Assembly (NCBI RefSeq): GCF_963583255.1
Contig: NC_084818.1
Coordinates: 11,658,222-11,722,221 of the forward strand
Origin: Pyrus communis
Taxonomy: Eukaryota; Streptophyta; Magnoliopsida; Rosales; Rosaceae
Length of the DNA: 64,000 nucleotides
Direction: 5' to 3'
Notes under the pieces: model-generated
What the model was told of the DNA's origin: nothing
The model's input: only the letters and a program-made list of their open reading frames with translations
Databases searched by the model: none
Position numbers and translations under genes: made by a program
Part shown: positions 13,031 to 24,571 of the stretch, piece after piece
Layout of the letters: each line of letters opens with the position of its first letter
Numbering within the stretch: the stretch's first letter is position 1

Positions 13031-13789
13031 ACAGGCTACCAAGAGTTCCTATTCACATTTATTTGGACCCAAACATAATTATTCTTTCCCTTCATAATTT
13101 AATCTTCTTCTTTTGTTGGGGTAATTAGCTGGAGTTGGATTTTGGGGGCAACTGTTTGTATGTTAGGGCAACAAATATATCAAAAAATAATACTTCTGCC
13201 TCTATTTTTATGAGCCAAACTTGTCCGTTTATCACGAGCTTTTATGAGGTTACACGAACTGGTCGTCTCACTTATTTTGGCATTTGTTTAACAAGTTTAA
13301 TATAGTTTTGAAATTTTAATTCATGTCATTTGTTTAGTGCCATTCTTTTTAGTCTCTTACACACAACTCTTCGATCCTGGTTTTCAATTTGGAATGCAGT
13401 TTATTCATCCATTAATTCATAACACATTGAGAAAAATTGAAACTAAAACCATAAATACGTGTGTGAAATTACAACTCGACAATGATCCAAATACATCTAC
13501 CTCTAATGTATTTGGAGAAATTCCAACTTATTGTTACAAGTAATAGTAGAGCTCTTCATTCTATAAAATCTCTTCCCCCATAACTTAAAAGTTATTGCAT
13601 TCTTCTTCTCCTTCAGGCTCCTCAAACCGAAAGCGGAAGGGGTTAACATGAAGTACCAAACAAGACGATGAACGAGCTACAAAAATTCAGGTAAACCACA
13701 GGCGTTAGCTGTTAGCCGGGAGTTTAAAAGAGAAGAAGACATGTATGTTAATTGCAATATTATTCATTATGTCACAGAAAACTTACAGT
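13031..13789. other. Convergent intergenic region with RLP1 3' UTR intron
   Basis: No further gene. It holds the 3' untranslated ends of the plus-strand SKP1-like copy and of the minus-strand RLP1. A likely RLP1 3' UTR intron spans 13677-13786: its donor GTAAGT starts three bases after the stop codon, and its acceptor is TTTGTAG. The same 110-bp intron is present after RLP2. Confidence 0.55.
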
Positions 13790-16435
13790 TTATTCATCGG
13801 GCATTCTTCGTTGCCTGAACAATGTCACCCCGACATTAAGCCAATAATTCAAACCATTCAAGAGCTTGAAGTATGTGTATCTCCATGACCTATTGAATAT
13901 CAAACTCCCACAAACTCCCCAGAATCCAACAACAAATCCAAGCCCCAAACTCACGTAAAATCCCGGAGTTATAAACCTGTCATTATTATCTTCATCCTGA
14001 TTCCCAACCACCGGCTGCTTCTCTGGAGTTGTTTCCTCAGAAGGGCACGTCTGAAGTGGAATTCCACAAAGGAGAGGATTTCCGGCAAAAACAGAGGGCT
14101 CATAAATTTGAAGCTGAGATCCTAAGGGAATCTTTCCAGACAGGTTGTTGTTGGACAAGTCCAACTTACCAAGGCCAGATATTCCAATGAGACTCGTTGG
14201 AATTGTACCATGTATTTGGTTGTTTGACAAATCAAGCAAATCTAAGGACTGCAACTTCCCGATATTTGGAGTTATTTGACCTGTTAAGTTGTTTCTTGAT
14301 AGGTTTAAAGAAACCAACCCAACAAGATCAGTGATTTCACAAGGAATCTCTCCCGTTAATCGGTTACTTGACAGATGAATACTCTTTACAAGCCCCAGAA
14401 TGCTTTTGTATTTGGACATCATGCCTTTCCATATCAAGGATGCTTCGTCATCATAACTATAACCCGTGAGAGAATTGGAGTTTACATAAATGGTATGAGT
14501 GATAGTTAGACTTGAACTTCCTCTTCGAGCCAAATTAGTCAAATTGTTGAGGCATTTGGGTATACTTCCGGAGATATTGTTCATCGATAAATCCAAAATT
14601 TGAATGCTTCTCATATTACACATTTGTAACGGAATGCTTCCATAGAAGTGATTAAAACGAAGGATAAGGATAGTCAAATTTGGAAGTCCATACCCTAACC
14701 ATTCAGGTATCGGCCCTGATAAGTTATTATCTGCAACATCAAAAACTACTAGGCTTGAACAATTGTTCAAGGATGAAGGCAATTCCCCCACAAATCCATT
14801 ATTGTTGAGGTTCAACGTTCGAATAGAAAATAAAGAGCCCATTGTGGAAGGAATTCTCCCCAAAAAATGGTTGTCACTCAAATCAAGAATTAAAAGATTT
14901 TTGAAATGGGTCCAGCAATCGGGAAGTTGTCCGTCTAAATGGTTGCTCGAGAGATCAAGCAACGTTAAATTACTTGCCTTCATTGGAAACAAGAAAGAAA
15001 AAGACCCTGAAAAATTATTGTGGGACAGATCAAGAGATGACGCTTTTAATAGGAATGGAGGGACTTGACCTTCCAATTGGTTCCAACTCAAATTTAGTAG
15101 ACGAGGGTAATATAAAAAATCAATTTGCGAGTTTGGAATTGTTCCCCTAATTTGGTTGTTGGAGAGATCTACAAAACCAATTTCATGATGATGAGACAGC
15201 CCTTCCCAAAACCAACTTGGAAGAGTATCAGATATTCCTGCATTAGAAATATCAAGGACTGAATAACTTGTCTGAGTTTGAAGCCAATTTGGAAAATGTG
15301 GGCCCATCTTGCAAGGCCCCAAGAATATGGAATCCAATTGGAAAGGGGGAACCCATTTAGAATGGAAGTTTAAAGTTAGTGAGGCAGAGGACAGACCAAG
15401 ACATCTTAATTTGGAGAGACCCGAGAAATGACTTTCCGAAATCGTCCCTTGAAATTGGTTAAAAGAGAGATCTAGATATGCAAGAGAGCTCATGTTTCCA
15501 ATGACATCGGGAAATAAGCCAGTTAATTGGTTGAAAGACATGTCAAGATGACCAAGAGTGGCATTGTATTTGGACAACCAAAGAAATATGGAAGAAGTGA
15601 GTTCGTTGGAACTAAGGTCAACATGAGCAAGAGATGTAGAAGAATTTATGTTAAAAAGAGTAGTGGAACGAATTGCAGGAGAAGGAAGACTGCAATTTAA
15701 CAGTGTCAAGTTTGTAAGTTTGGGGAGCTTACTAACCGTTTCCAACCAGTCAGGAACATTACTAAGATTGTTGTAACTCAGGTCCAAATATGTTAAAGAA
15801 GAAAGCTGAGGTAGCCATGAATTGAGATTTTCTACATTAGCAAAGTGATTGAAGCTGAGATCAAGATGTTGCAAGTGGGTAAGGTTTCCAACTTGACTTG
15901 GAAATTGACCACCAAAAGAAGCACCAAAGAGATCGAGGTATCTTAAACTGGAAAGAGAACCAATGAAATCTGGAAGTCGGATCCCATTGAAGTTTATCCA
16001 CGAAAGGTCCAAATATTTCAAATGCTGCAACTCAATCAGTTCAGGATTCATCATCTTACCTTGCAAATAATATCGGATAAAGTGCGGGTGTCCTTTCTGA
16101 TCAAATGAGCGAGTTCGATGGTGACGTTCCAATCCAAGATCAAGTTGAATAACATGGTTGGTACGGTTGCTGCAGTGGACGCCTACCCATTTGCAACAAT
16201 CTTGCTTGTGTTCTTCTATTCCCCACGAAGAGAGGAAGTTGTTGTCATCCACGAGGCCCTGTTTGAAAGCAAGGAGTGCTTCTCTTTCCCTCTCAATGCA
16301 CCGCATCACTCCTCCTGAAGAAATATTGTTGAATCCAAGAGAAGGGGAAGGGTTGACAACACATGGTAGTAAAATTACCACCACAATTAAAGCACGAAAG
16401 AGTTTGTTCAAGCACCTGATTCCTTCATCCTCCAT
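13790..16435 (-). CDS. RLP1: EIX-like leucine-rich repeat receptor-like protein, 881 aa
   Basis: A single uninterrupted exon encodes a plasma-membrane LRR receptor without a kinase. Seen: hydrophobic signal segment (about residues 13-28), cysteine-paired N-cap (EREREALLAFKQGL at about 48-61, CCKWVGVHC at 80-88), a long series of 24-residue LRRs (LxxLxLSxNxLxGxIP), a non-LRR island before the last LRRs (SLIWKGMMSKYKS), and a C-cap (GNPLLCGIPL). An acidic stretch (NQDEDNNDR), one membrane helix (about 825-846) containing GFVVG, a GxxxG motif, and a basic tail of about 35 residues follow. The tail motif NRSWRYTYF matches the EIX1/EIX2 class of tomato. Known for the family: GxxxG-dependent pairing with SOBIR1 and recruitment of BAK1 for defence signalling. 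The ligand is unknown. The ATG at 16435 opens directly onto the signal peptide. It has one LRR block fewer than RLP2 and appears intact. Confidence 0.93.
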   Translation of the reverse strand: MEDEGIRCLNKLFRALIVVVILLPCVVNPSPSLGFNNISSGGVMRCIEREREALLAFKQGLVDDNNFLSSWGIEEHKQDCCKWVGVHCSNRTNHVIQLDLGLERHHRTRSFDQKGHPHFIRYYLQGKMMNPELIELQHLKYLDLSWINFNGIRLPDFIGSLSSLRYLDLFGASFGGQFPSQVGNLTHLQHLDLSFNHFANVENLNSWLPQLSSLTYLDLSYNNLSNVPDWLETVSKLPKLTNLTLLNCSLPSPAIRSTTLFNINSSTSLAHVDLSSNELTSSIFLWLSKYNATLGHLDMSFNQLTGLFPDVIGNMSSLAYLDLSFNQFQGTISESHFSGLSKLRCLGLSSASLTLNFHSKWVPPFQLDSIFLGPCKMGPHFPNWLQTQTSYSVLDISNAGISDTLPSWFWEGLSHHHEIGFVDLSNNQIRGTIPNSQIDFLYYPRLLNLSWNQLEGQVPPFLLKASSLDLSHNNFSGSFSFLFPMKASNLTLLDLSSNHLDGQLPDCWTHFKNLLILDLSDNHFLGRIPSTMGSLFSIRTLNLNNNGFVGELPSSLNNCSSLVVFDVADNNLSGPIPEWLGYGLPNLTILILRFNHFYGSIPLQMCNMRSIQILDLSMNNISGSIPKCLNNLTNLARRGSSSLTITHTIYVNSNSLTGYSYDDEASLIWKGMMSKYKSILGLVKSIHLSSNRLTGEIPCEITDLVGLVSLNLSRNNLTGQITPNIGKLQSLDLLDLSNNQIHGTIPTSLIGISGLGKLDLSNNNLSGKIPLGSQLQIYEPSVFAGNPLLCGIPLQTCPSEETTPEKQPVVGNQDEDNNDRFITPGFYVSLGLGFVVGFWGVCGSLIFNRSWRYTYFKLLNGLNYWLNVGVTLFRQRRMPDE

Positions 16436-16540
16436 CTTAATTGAACTAAATCAACCAAGAGACAATTGAAGAAGGAAGAAAACTGTGGATACAGGATTTT
16501 GATTTACAAGAGCTGCAAATGGGGTTCAAAATGGTCAGGA

Positions 16541-16904
16541 ATTTTGTTGGGTGGGTGGGTGGGTTAGGTTGGGTTGTGTGGTCCGTGTTGGCTGAGGGCA
16601 TGGGTGGCTGTGATGAAATTGTAGGATATGCATTAATGAAGATAATACGTACAACCATAGGATGCATATGGCTTCATTAAAAATCTTGCTGAGAATTTCA
16701 AACCCGTCGGAGGGAAAAAATGTGTTCCACACCAAATAATAGATAATAAAAATAACATTTTTGTTATTCTTGCTATATTTTTCACTACATTGACTTGTCT
16801 TTTTGGTGTGAAATTGTTTTTTATTTTTATACAATGACATATATTTACACTATAAGAGTAAATATTGTATCAAACTCACAAATTTACAAGATTAAAATTT
16901 CACA
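16541..16904. other. RLP1 5' flank, no gene
   Basis: Upstream of RLP1, past the end of homology with the RLP2 flank. It contains a GGGT-rich tract at about 16549-16575 and otherwise AT-rich sequence. I see no gene and no firm promoter motif. Confidence 0.4.
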
Positions 16905-17745
16905 TGTGACAACCCGTCCTTAGTTCTACGATTTTATAAATTTTAAAAATGTGAATTTATGAAAATGCTCTAGAGGCAAAGATTTTGACCTCCGTTGACC
17001 ATCAGTTTGAAAGACGTAGGACTTATTCTTTTAGCGTATCCTCGTAGTACTCATCACTACGAACGCATAGGCTAAAGCTGTTTACGAGTCCGGATTATAA
17101 TGATATAGTTACGGACATTTGAAGTTGTTTTACTAATGTATGGATTTGAAAGTAATTAACTCTCACAATGTGGGAATTGTAACCAATCAGAAATTAGGGA
17201 GGAATGAGTGGACCAATCAAACAAAGGGCTAGGGACCAATTAGAAGAAAAAGGGGGCAGCCAATCAGGAGGGAAGATCTCCCTCTTCCCGTCGACCGCAC
17301 CCATGACAAAACCGGTTTCGACCTGGTTCTATTTCTGACCAATTTCCACCACTTTTTCCAACGAAATTCACCCATTCTTCACCTGCTACTTCCCATCTAC
17401 CATTTCCACCCAAGATCGAAGGGTTTTAAGACCCAATTTCGTGAGAACAGCACTGGTGGGTGCGAGGGAATTTTGATGGCAATCCACCATTTTTGAAGCG
17501 TTTCTCTTCAATTACCATCACCAAAATACTCCTCAAGAGGTTAGGAACAAAGCCCAATCGGTGGTTGGAGCGTCGGAGTTGATTTGAGGACGAATCAAGA
17601 ACATCCAAATTCTAGGGTTCCGGTGGATTCATAGCTATTTGGAGCTTTTTACGGCCAAATTGGACTTAGTCACAGGTATAAAACTTGCTCTACTCATTGA
17701 GATATTCATTTTTGTGAAATTTGGGAATTTTTAAAAATAGTTGAT
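16905..17745 (+). mobile_element. Fragment of a long LTR (same family as 48551-51661)
   Basis: Starts TGTGACAACCCGTCC and follows the first roughly 870 bp of the 3.1-kb LTR at 48551-51661 with moderate divergence. Shared blocks include CTTATTCTTTTAGC, ATCCTCGTAGTACTCAT and GAGTCCGGATTATAA. The similarity stops near 17745 and no matching LTR end is found, so it is a truncated relic. Orientation is that of the TG start. Confidence 0.7.
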
Positions 17746-18574
17746 TTTTTAGTAAAGTATGCACCCTTTAGCTAATTAAAAATTATATACAACAGGTGGT
17801 TGATTCTCTCTAGTGGATATACACTTTTTTTTTAGATGAGTAATATCGTTTGTAATATAAAAAAAAACCCTAATGTGCATAGAGAAAGCCGATGGGCCAA
17901 ATTTAAATTAGAGAACACGAGTATGAACTCATCCATGACCAAAGCCCACACCAAAAGGTAGTTAGTTGAGGCCCAACGAGTTCGATGATTAGGATTAGTC
18001 CAATTCCACATCAGCATTGTTATTCCTATTTTTTCATCAAAGTGCATTTTCCAATCTTTAACTTCAGCAGCATTAACTCTTAAACCCAATTTAACAATTT
18101 GAATTAGTTTTTTAATTCTCCAATTTTCGCGAAGAAACTTCACACTGAGCAGCAGTTACTAAAACAACAATAATTTTTGTTTCATGCATCGGTATCACAA
18201 AAGGTAAAAGCCTCCAAAAACTAGATCCGGATCCATACATGGCACACCATCAAATTCTTCCTGATCTAGTCCCGGAAAATTAATCTTCGTGACATTCCAC
18301 CAGCAACATTCTAGCACTTTGACAAATCTTGCTTCAAATCTCTTGAAAATTCTTCCTTTTTCTCTCTTTACTCTAAATGACTTGCAAAATGTAAAAAAAC
18401 GACTCACATAAAAGAAACTAAACAAAATAGTGAAGAAAAGGGTAATAAAAGTAATGACTGATTAAACACTTAATCAACTGACTACGTGATGTATTAGTGA
18501 CATGACTCATAAGAAAATATGCCCTACGAAGGAGAATTTTTTCTGTTCAGAGCCTAGACTAGGTGGCTCATACA
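17746..18574. other. Unassigned intergenic sequence
   Basis: AT-rich sequence with short open frames on the minus strand that show no recognisable motif. I see nothing I can support as a gene. Confidence 0.4.
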
Positions 18575-18785
18575 AATGAGGATTCTCTTGGGATCCTCTT
18601 TGTCAGGATCTAAAGGATTCTTTAATTGTGTCTATTTATAATAAATCGTGCGGTCAGTTTTCTTCAAATACTATTTGTGTTTAATTTTAAATAAAATATT
18701 TAAAATAATTAATGAACACACAGTATACGATGATTAAAAAATTTTCTGAAATCATAACAAAAAAAATCCGAAGAGCATCCTCATT
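18575..18785. mobile_element. Degenerate foldback MITE
   Basis: The ends form an imperfect inverted repeat (AATGAGGATTCTCTTGGGATCC against the reverse complement of the right end, AATGAGGATGCTCTTCGGAT). The interior shares the ATCGTGCGGTCAGTTTTC block with the MITE at 43549-43740, so the two belong to one family. No clear target-site duplication was identified. Confidence 0.55.
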
Positions 18786-19099
18786 CAGTTCATACACTAA
18801 TGACTCACCACCAACGATGGTCTCGCACAAAAACCTCTCACTGCATCTAGTTTCCACTCAATATTCAGTGTCCAACTATCTAAGGGAGTACGGGCCTCAA
18901 TGATAGGAACCATTTTCAATCAAAGGCTGCTAATTACCAGCTCACATTGATGATCAATATGATCCGTTGATTAAGGTGGGCCCGCACCAGGAAGTGTACA
19001 AACAAACAACACTAATCAATCAAATCAAAATAAATACAAGAGGTCAGGAAACCCTAACGAAACGCTGACGTGTGATTTGCAGACCTTTTGATTTTTGAC

Positions 19100-22000
19100 G
19101 CAATTTCAGTCACACAAAGAGGCTTTTTTTTATTTTTTATTTTTTTCTAAAATTTATTCGCAATTTTATCCATTTTTGGGATTCGCCGACAACCGCCAAA
19201 TCTCTGCATTCAAAGCTCCCTCTACCTGGAATCCGTACATTTCGTATGTCTCCTTCGTGTTAATTAATTATCTATCCTTTTGCTTTTCTTTACCATGTTT
19301 TTTTTTCCCCTTCTGGATGCCTGTTTGGTTGCCTAGAAAGTGCAGGAAAAATGGAAATGATTGAATGGAAAAATGAAATTGCTAAGTACCCTTTAATCCG
19401 GAGCTCGGTGAACTAAAATCTTTAGGAAAAACAATCATTTATTTGTAATAAAAGTGAGTTTAATCGAGCAATTCAGCTAAAATACCTATGAATTGCAATT
19501 TTTCTCACTTGATTTAGGGCAATATAATCACCAGAATGCTTTTTCATGTACTTTGGAATAAATGGAATTAAGTTTAGTGGAAATATATATGTATGAAGTA
19601 TAGATTTGTTAGATAAAAATGGAACTTGTATTGTTTCATGGCAAGTAAGAGCTGGGTATGTGTTTTGAGAGCGATATTCTAATCTAATCTAAACGACGGA
19701 GTGGGGATTGCAAAGGGTGGTTTACTGCCCTAGCTAACTTGGGTTTATGTTAAATTTGTGTAAACTTTAATTTTGGGTAAGGATTTGCATAAAAGGGCTG
19801 CTAATTATAATTTTGTTTGACTTAACAGGGTATCAGCAAGTTGTTGCATAAGAAGCATAAAGCTGTTTTCTTTTGCCTGAATGCACTCCAGTTTTTAAGC
19901 CTCAGAACTTGGGATTGTTCAAATGTCAGAAGGTGACATGACTGTTATTAAACCTGAGGTATTATCACTTTTCCGTACACGTTCTTCGGGCTTCTTTTTA
20001 TGCCCCTTAATGCATTATGTTTTCTTTTCTTTGTTCTTCAAGCCATAGTCGAATCGATTGTTTTCTGTTTTTCGTTTCTTTCGAATGCTTGTAGCTGCCT
20101 CTACTTGTTGAGTGTTAATTTGTTCTCTCTTTTTATTTTTGTTTATTTGGAGGGGGTAAGGTGGGTGGGTTGTTTAACTGTTTTATATTTTTCGTTTACT
20201 TTGTAATGTTGGAATTCTAAAGCCACATCGGTGCCAACTCATTCTCAGATGATGAAGTCTTACATCTGGCTTCAGACTACCGACGGTTCAATCCAACAAG
20301 TGGAACAAGAAGTTGCCATGTATTGCCCCATGATATGCAAAGAAAATATACAGAAAGGGATGGGAGCTTCCAAGAACCATGCAATACCTCTTCCTGAAAG
20401 AGTCAGTACTGCAATGTTGAGCTTAATTCTTGATTACTGCAGGTTTCATCAAGTACCAGGTCGCTCGAACAAGGTTCTACATGTTTTTGGAATGTCATTC
20501 TGTTTTCCTTCTTTCTGAGTCTATGCCCTCTGTCTGTTTTGCATAAATTTGAGCTACTGAGGACATTAATCTCCACCTGCACACTGGATTAAATGTTTAC
20601 TCTGATGCTGGTGTAAACTCGGCACCCTCGGCACCACTCGTTTATATAGGAGTGCAAGGCTTTTGATGAAAAATACATCCGAATGGACACAAAGTTGCTC
20701 TGTGAGTTGACTACAGCTGCTGACAGCCTCCAATTAAACCATTGGTGGATCTTACTAGTCGTGCTCTTGCACGAATAATTGAAGGGAAAACACGTGAGGA
20801 GATACGTGAGATATTTCATCTCCCTGATGATCTTACAGAGGTCTCCGATGCTTGAGATATCTGTGTATGCTTAGCAAAAACTTGGTGTTTCTTTGTTGTT
20901 TTTAACACCACTAAGAAATCATCCAGGAAGAGAAGTTGGAGCCTTTGAAAAATTCAACTGACGATCCACGCATCCGGCTTTTGAATCGATTATATGCAAG
21001 AAAGAGGAGGGAACTTCAGGAAAGAGAGAAATTGAAGGTGACTTTGGTATTTGATGAATCTGAATTCAAAACGTATTCCATAATACGTTCTCTGGCTTTT
21101 ATACTATGCTAAATAATATATCCTTCTTACTGGTAGTCATTATTGAACCTTCCATACTTTTCAGAATGCCGAGCTTGAAGAAGAGCAAAATGATGAACGT
21201 TCAGTTGATGATCTCTTGTCATTCATTAATGGAGAAATTGGAGGTATACCTGAGTAATTGCTCTCTTATTCCTTGACTGCATAGTTATTGTTAATTGAGA
21301 AATTGGATTTATCATTGAGTTGCTTGTAGTTCCAACGAGCAAATTGCACAACGCATACTTGATACTAATTTTTTCAGGATTGCATTAGCCCACATTATAC
21401 TGTACTTGGGAGTACTTAAGATTCCTTTAAATGGGATTTGAAGTGTAGTGTCTTAGTCGTCTATTTTTACTTTATTTCCTTTTGAAGGCCCCATTGGAGG
21501 TAAGGAAATTATGTTTCACAGATTCCAAAGGGATTAAAACTTCCAAGAACAAAAAGAAGAATCGCATGAGAAAAGATCAGCAGAAAAGCACATGTCTATA
21601 TGAGGCTAATGAGATCCATGAGGTTTGAATCACTAATTCGGTCTTGAACTTATACATTTCCGCTTGAGTTGTTAGGTAGCTAATTTTTCTTCATTTTTCT
21701 TTTCGCCCAAATGTTGTAGGTGTCGAGCAATCTTAACTTTGCTTGCCCCAGTGATGAACTTAACAAATTTACACCTAGCTCTAGTTTGACATTAAAGCTA
21801 CAAGATCTAAAGGATGATAGGGTGGAGGATATGATTGGGTTTGATGATGGTGATATTGATGATGAGATTGATCCGGCATTGAAGGAAAAAATTGATAGGT
21901 TTGCCTGCAACTATTTTGGGTTATTACATGATTTGCAATATAATCTCATCTTTTTTAATTTTAGTGGATGAAAAAAAAATATATATCACGTTGAGCAACA

Positions 22001-23700
22001 TGTGGAAGAAAAGTTACTGAATTGAACTGAACGGTAATAACTTTGTCGATGATGACTTTAGTTATAGAAAGCTTAAGGAAACAGAATGGTGGATCTCATT
22101 ATGGTGTAACTTCGTTGCTTTTTTAATTTATTTTTTTATGAACGCAGTTCTGAAATTGAAGATGTGCAATTAGAAGATGAAATTTGATACCTGCAAAGGA
22201 ATTTCAAGTTGTCATATGTTTTTCAATGTTGCAGAGTTTGCTTAAAAACTAAATAGCTATTAATGTAGTGGTATTTCTCCACTTCTTTTTTTAAACTGTC
22301 CCATGTTCAAATCGACTCCTCACCCAGCTAAGAAGATGAAAAAGGTTGCTTAAAAAAGTTGGTCTGTGATAAAAATGAGTAAACATTGGGGACAATGTTT
22401 TGCCTTTGCTAGCTCTTTATGGTGGCTTTGAAAGATGTTGGTTTTTGATTTTCTGTGTGCAATAGTTGTTTGGACATTTTAAATAAATATTCGTTTATGT
22501 TTATAAAGAAAAAGAGCTCTCATTCTGGTCATCACCATTAAGCATCTGTTGTGAAACATGGTTCCGGCCGCCCACTCTTCTGGTTCTGCAGGTCTTTTTC
22601 TCTCTAGTCAGTATTATTTTATTTTCTGATAAACTGGAATTTCAAGTTGCATCCTCCACCATGGTTCTGCATGTGAATATGCAATTTTTAGAGACAACTT
22701 GTTCTTGCTGCATATTTTCTTAAATCGCTGTTCAGGGAGGTTGAAGATTTTGCTCGGAGGTTAAATTCAGACTGGCCTGAAAGGATGCAAGAGATCTTAT
22801 CTTTCGGTCAGGAAAGGAGGCCTGTACCATTTTCCATTAATGGAAACGGTTATTTGAGAAGATATGCTTGTATGTTCTCTTTCTTCTTGCTTTTTTGTTC
22901 CCTTCCGAAAGCTTCTTCCATTGTTTTTTTCCCGATACACAATACTCTTGTCACATAAGTAAATCTGTGCTAAGATATTTTCGTTACTTTCTTTTGGTAA
23001 GTAACGTTGCAAATGCTTTACATGTTTCTCCTTTCAAATAGCATTTAAACCTCATGATATGCCATGTTCCTTGAGACCAAGGGTGGAGGGCGAGTGCTAA
23101 TCCCGGTGGGTCTATGAAACTTAGCTATGCAACCCGAAAAGAAATTGTTTTCACCATTCCTCTTTACTATATGATATCCATAAAGTATATAGTTGTGGAG
23201 TGAAAGCTGGAAAGTATAATCTGTTTCCCTGTCTCCTACGTGTGGTTTTCCAAAATCTTTTTTATTTTTTTTCATGGGCTGATGAATATTTTTCATTAGA
23301 ATTTCTTTTCGTATTCCTGGTTATTCATAGTTGGCCGTTCTGTTTCTGTCACGTTATAATTTTACCAAGTGAGAGGAATTGATATTGATATCAATATTGC
23401 TCCCTTTCCCTGTTCACTTAGCTGGCTGTGCATTAGCTATTTGATTAGTGATATTCCCTCACTCAGACAAGCGTAATTCCACTAGTATTGTACCAATCCC
23501 GAGTGTGTATCTGTTTTATCCGCTTCTGAATCGTATGTTATTCAGCATTAAACTCAATAGCACTTATTCAGCATTACATTCCCTATTACTCATCTTTCCA
23601 CTCGTGCATACAGGAGTACATCCAGAGTGGAAACGGCTGGAACAAAACTCTTATCGGCCAAAGGCTGGAACAATTTTGGCCAGATGCTAACAGGCTACCA
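19100..23700 (+). pseudogene. SKP1-like protein 21-type gene, all exons present but frameshifted
   Basis: Homologue of Arabidopsis ASK20/ASK21, atypical SKP1 proteins with a long C-terminal extension. Exons: 5' UTR ending 19243; exon 2 19829-19958 with ATG at 19923 (MSEGDMTVIKPE); 20249-20473 (BTB/POZ-like fold, SYIWLQTTDGSIQQVEQEVA); 20650-20840 (SKP1 C-terminal region, IREIFHLPDDLTE); 20927-21037; 21165-21243; 21522-21622 (lysine-rich); 21720-21898 (acidic); 22736-22869 (VEDFARRLNSDWPE). The last exon is uncertain, with a possible acceptor near 23612. All joints keep AG/GT and phase. Exon 4 has AAA at 20736-20738 where the other copy has AAAA, a 1-base loss that shifts the frame and soon stops it. 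Without that base the protein would look normal. It could be a recent pseudogene or a sequencing error. The intact product would bridge CUL1 and F-box proteins in SCF ubiquitin ligases. Confidence 0.85.
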
Positions 23701-24571
23701 AGAGTTCCTATTCTCATTTATTTGGACCCCAAACATAATTATTTTTTTTCCCTTCTTCATAATTTAATCTTCTTCTTTTGTTGGGGTAATTAGCTGGAGT
23801 TGGATTTGGGGGCAACTGTTTGTATGTTAGGGCAACAAATAAATAAATAAATAAAATATAATAATTTTGCCTCTGTTTTCATGAGCCAAACTTGTTCGTT
23901 TATCACAAGCTTGTGATGTTGCACAAATGGGAGAAATTTTTAGTTGTGACGGGAACACAAGTGGTACACCACGTGTTTTAATAGGAATGGTGGGAAATTT
24001 TATTTTTTAAGTTATTAACTTTTTAGCTCACATATTCCACCATTTATTTAGGGTCGTCTCACTTATTTTGGCGTTTGTATAACAAATTCAATGTAGTTTT
24101 GAAATTTTACCTTCGTTTAGTGCCCTTTTTTTTAGTGTCTTACACAGCTCTTCAATCCTGGCTTTCAATTTGGAATGCAGTTTATTCATCCATTAATTCA
24201 TACAAATTGGGAAAAATTGAAACTAAAACCATAAATACTTGTGTGAAATTACAACTCGACAATGATCCAAATACATCTACCTCTAATGTATTTGGAGAAA
24301 TTCCAACTTATTGTTACAAGTAACAGTAGAGCTCTTCATTCTGTAAAATCTCTTCTTCCATAACTTTAAGTTATTGCATTCTTCTTCTCCTTCAGGCTCC
24401 TCCTCAAACCGAAAGCCGAAAGGGTTAGCATGAAGTACCAAACAAGACGATGAACGAGCTACAAAAATTCAGGTAAACCACAGGCGTTAGCCGTTAGCCG
24501 GGATTTTAAAGGGGAAGAAGACATGTATGTTAATTGTAATATTATTCATTATGTCACAGAAAACTTACAGT
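23701..24571. other. Convergent intergenic region with RLP2 3' UTR intron and a B'-only insertion
   Basis: No gene. About 120 bp at roughly 23935-24055 (starting GGGAGAAATTTTTAGTTGTG) are absent from the equivalent place in B and look like a small transposable-element insertion; its ends were not resolved. The predicted RLP2 3' UTR intron is 24459-24568 (GTAAGT three bases after the stop). Confidence 0.5.

Larger units (their letters stand above)
7904..16540. repeat. Segmental duplication copy B (partner 20664-27650)
   Basis: The sequence from the middle of a SKP1-like exon through the convergent RLP gene to about 100 bp upstream of the RLP start is duplicated at 20664-about 27650. Alignment breaks on the left at TGATG (7904-7908) and on the right near 16540, where the RLP upstream regions stop matching. 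Copy-specific events: the Copia insertion 8698-10720 is here only; a roughly 120-bp insertion at about 23935-24055 is in B' only; and an LRR block is duplicated inside the B' RLP. Confidence 0.92.

Noticed and set aside
14763..15068. Plus-strand ORFs opposite the RLP genes (here and at 25.4-27.6 and 61.9-63.4 kb)
   Set aside because: Antisense shadows of the LRR coding sequence, recurring because the LRR codons repeat.
17832..18425. Two minus-strand ORFs of 76 and 103 codons
   Set aside because: No motif, atypical composition and no splice context; probably chance frames in intergenic DNA.
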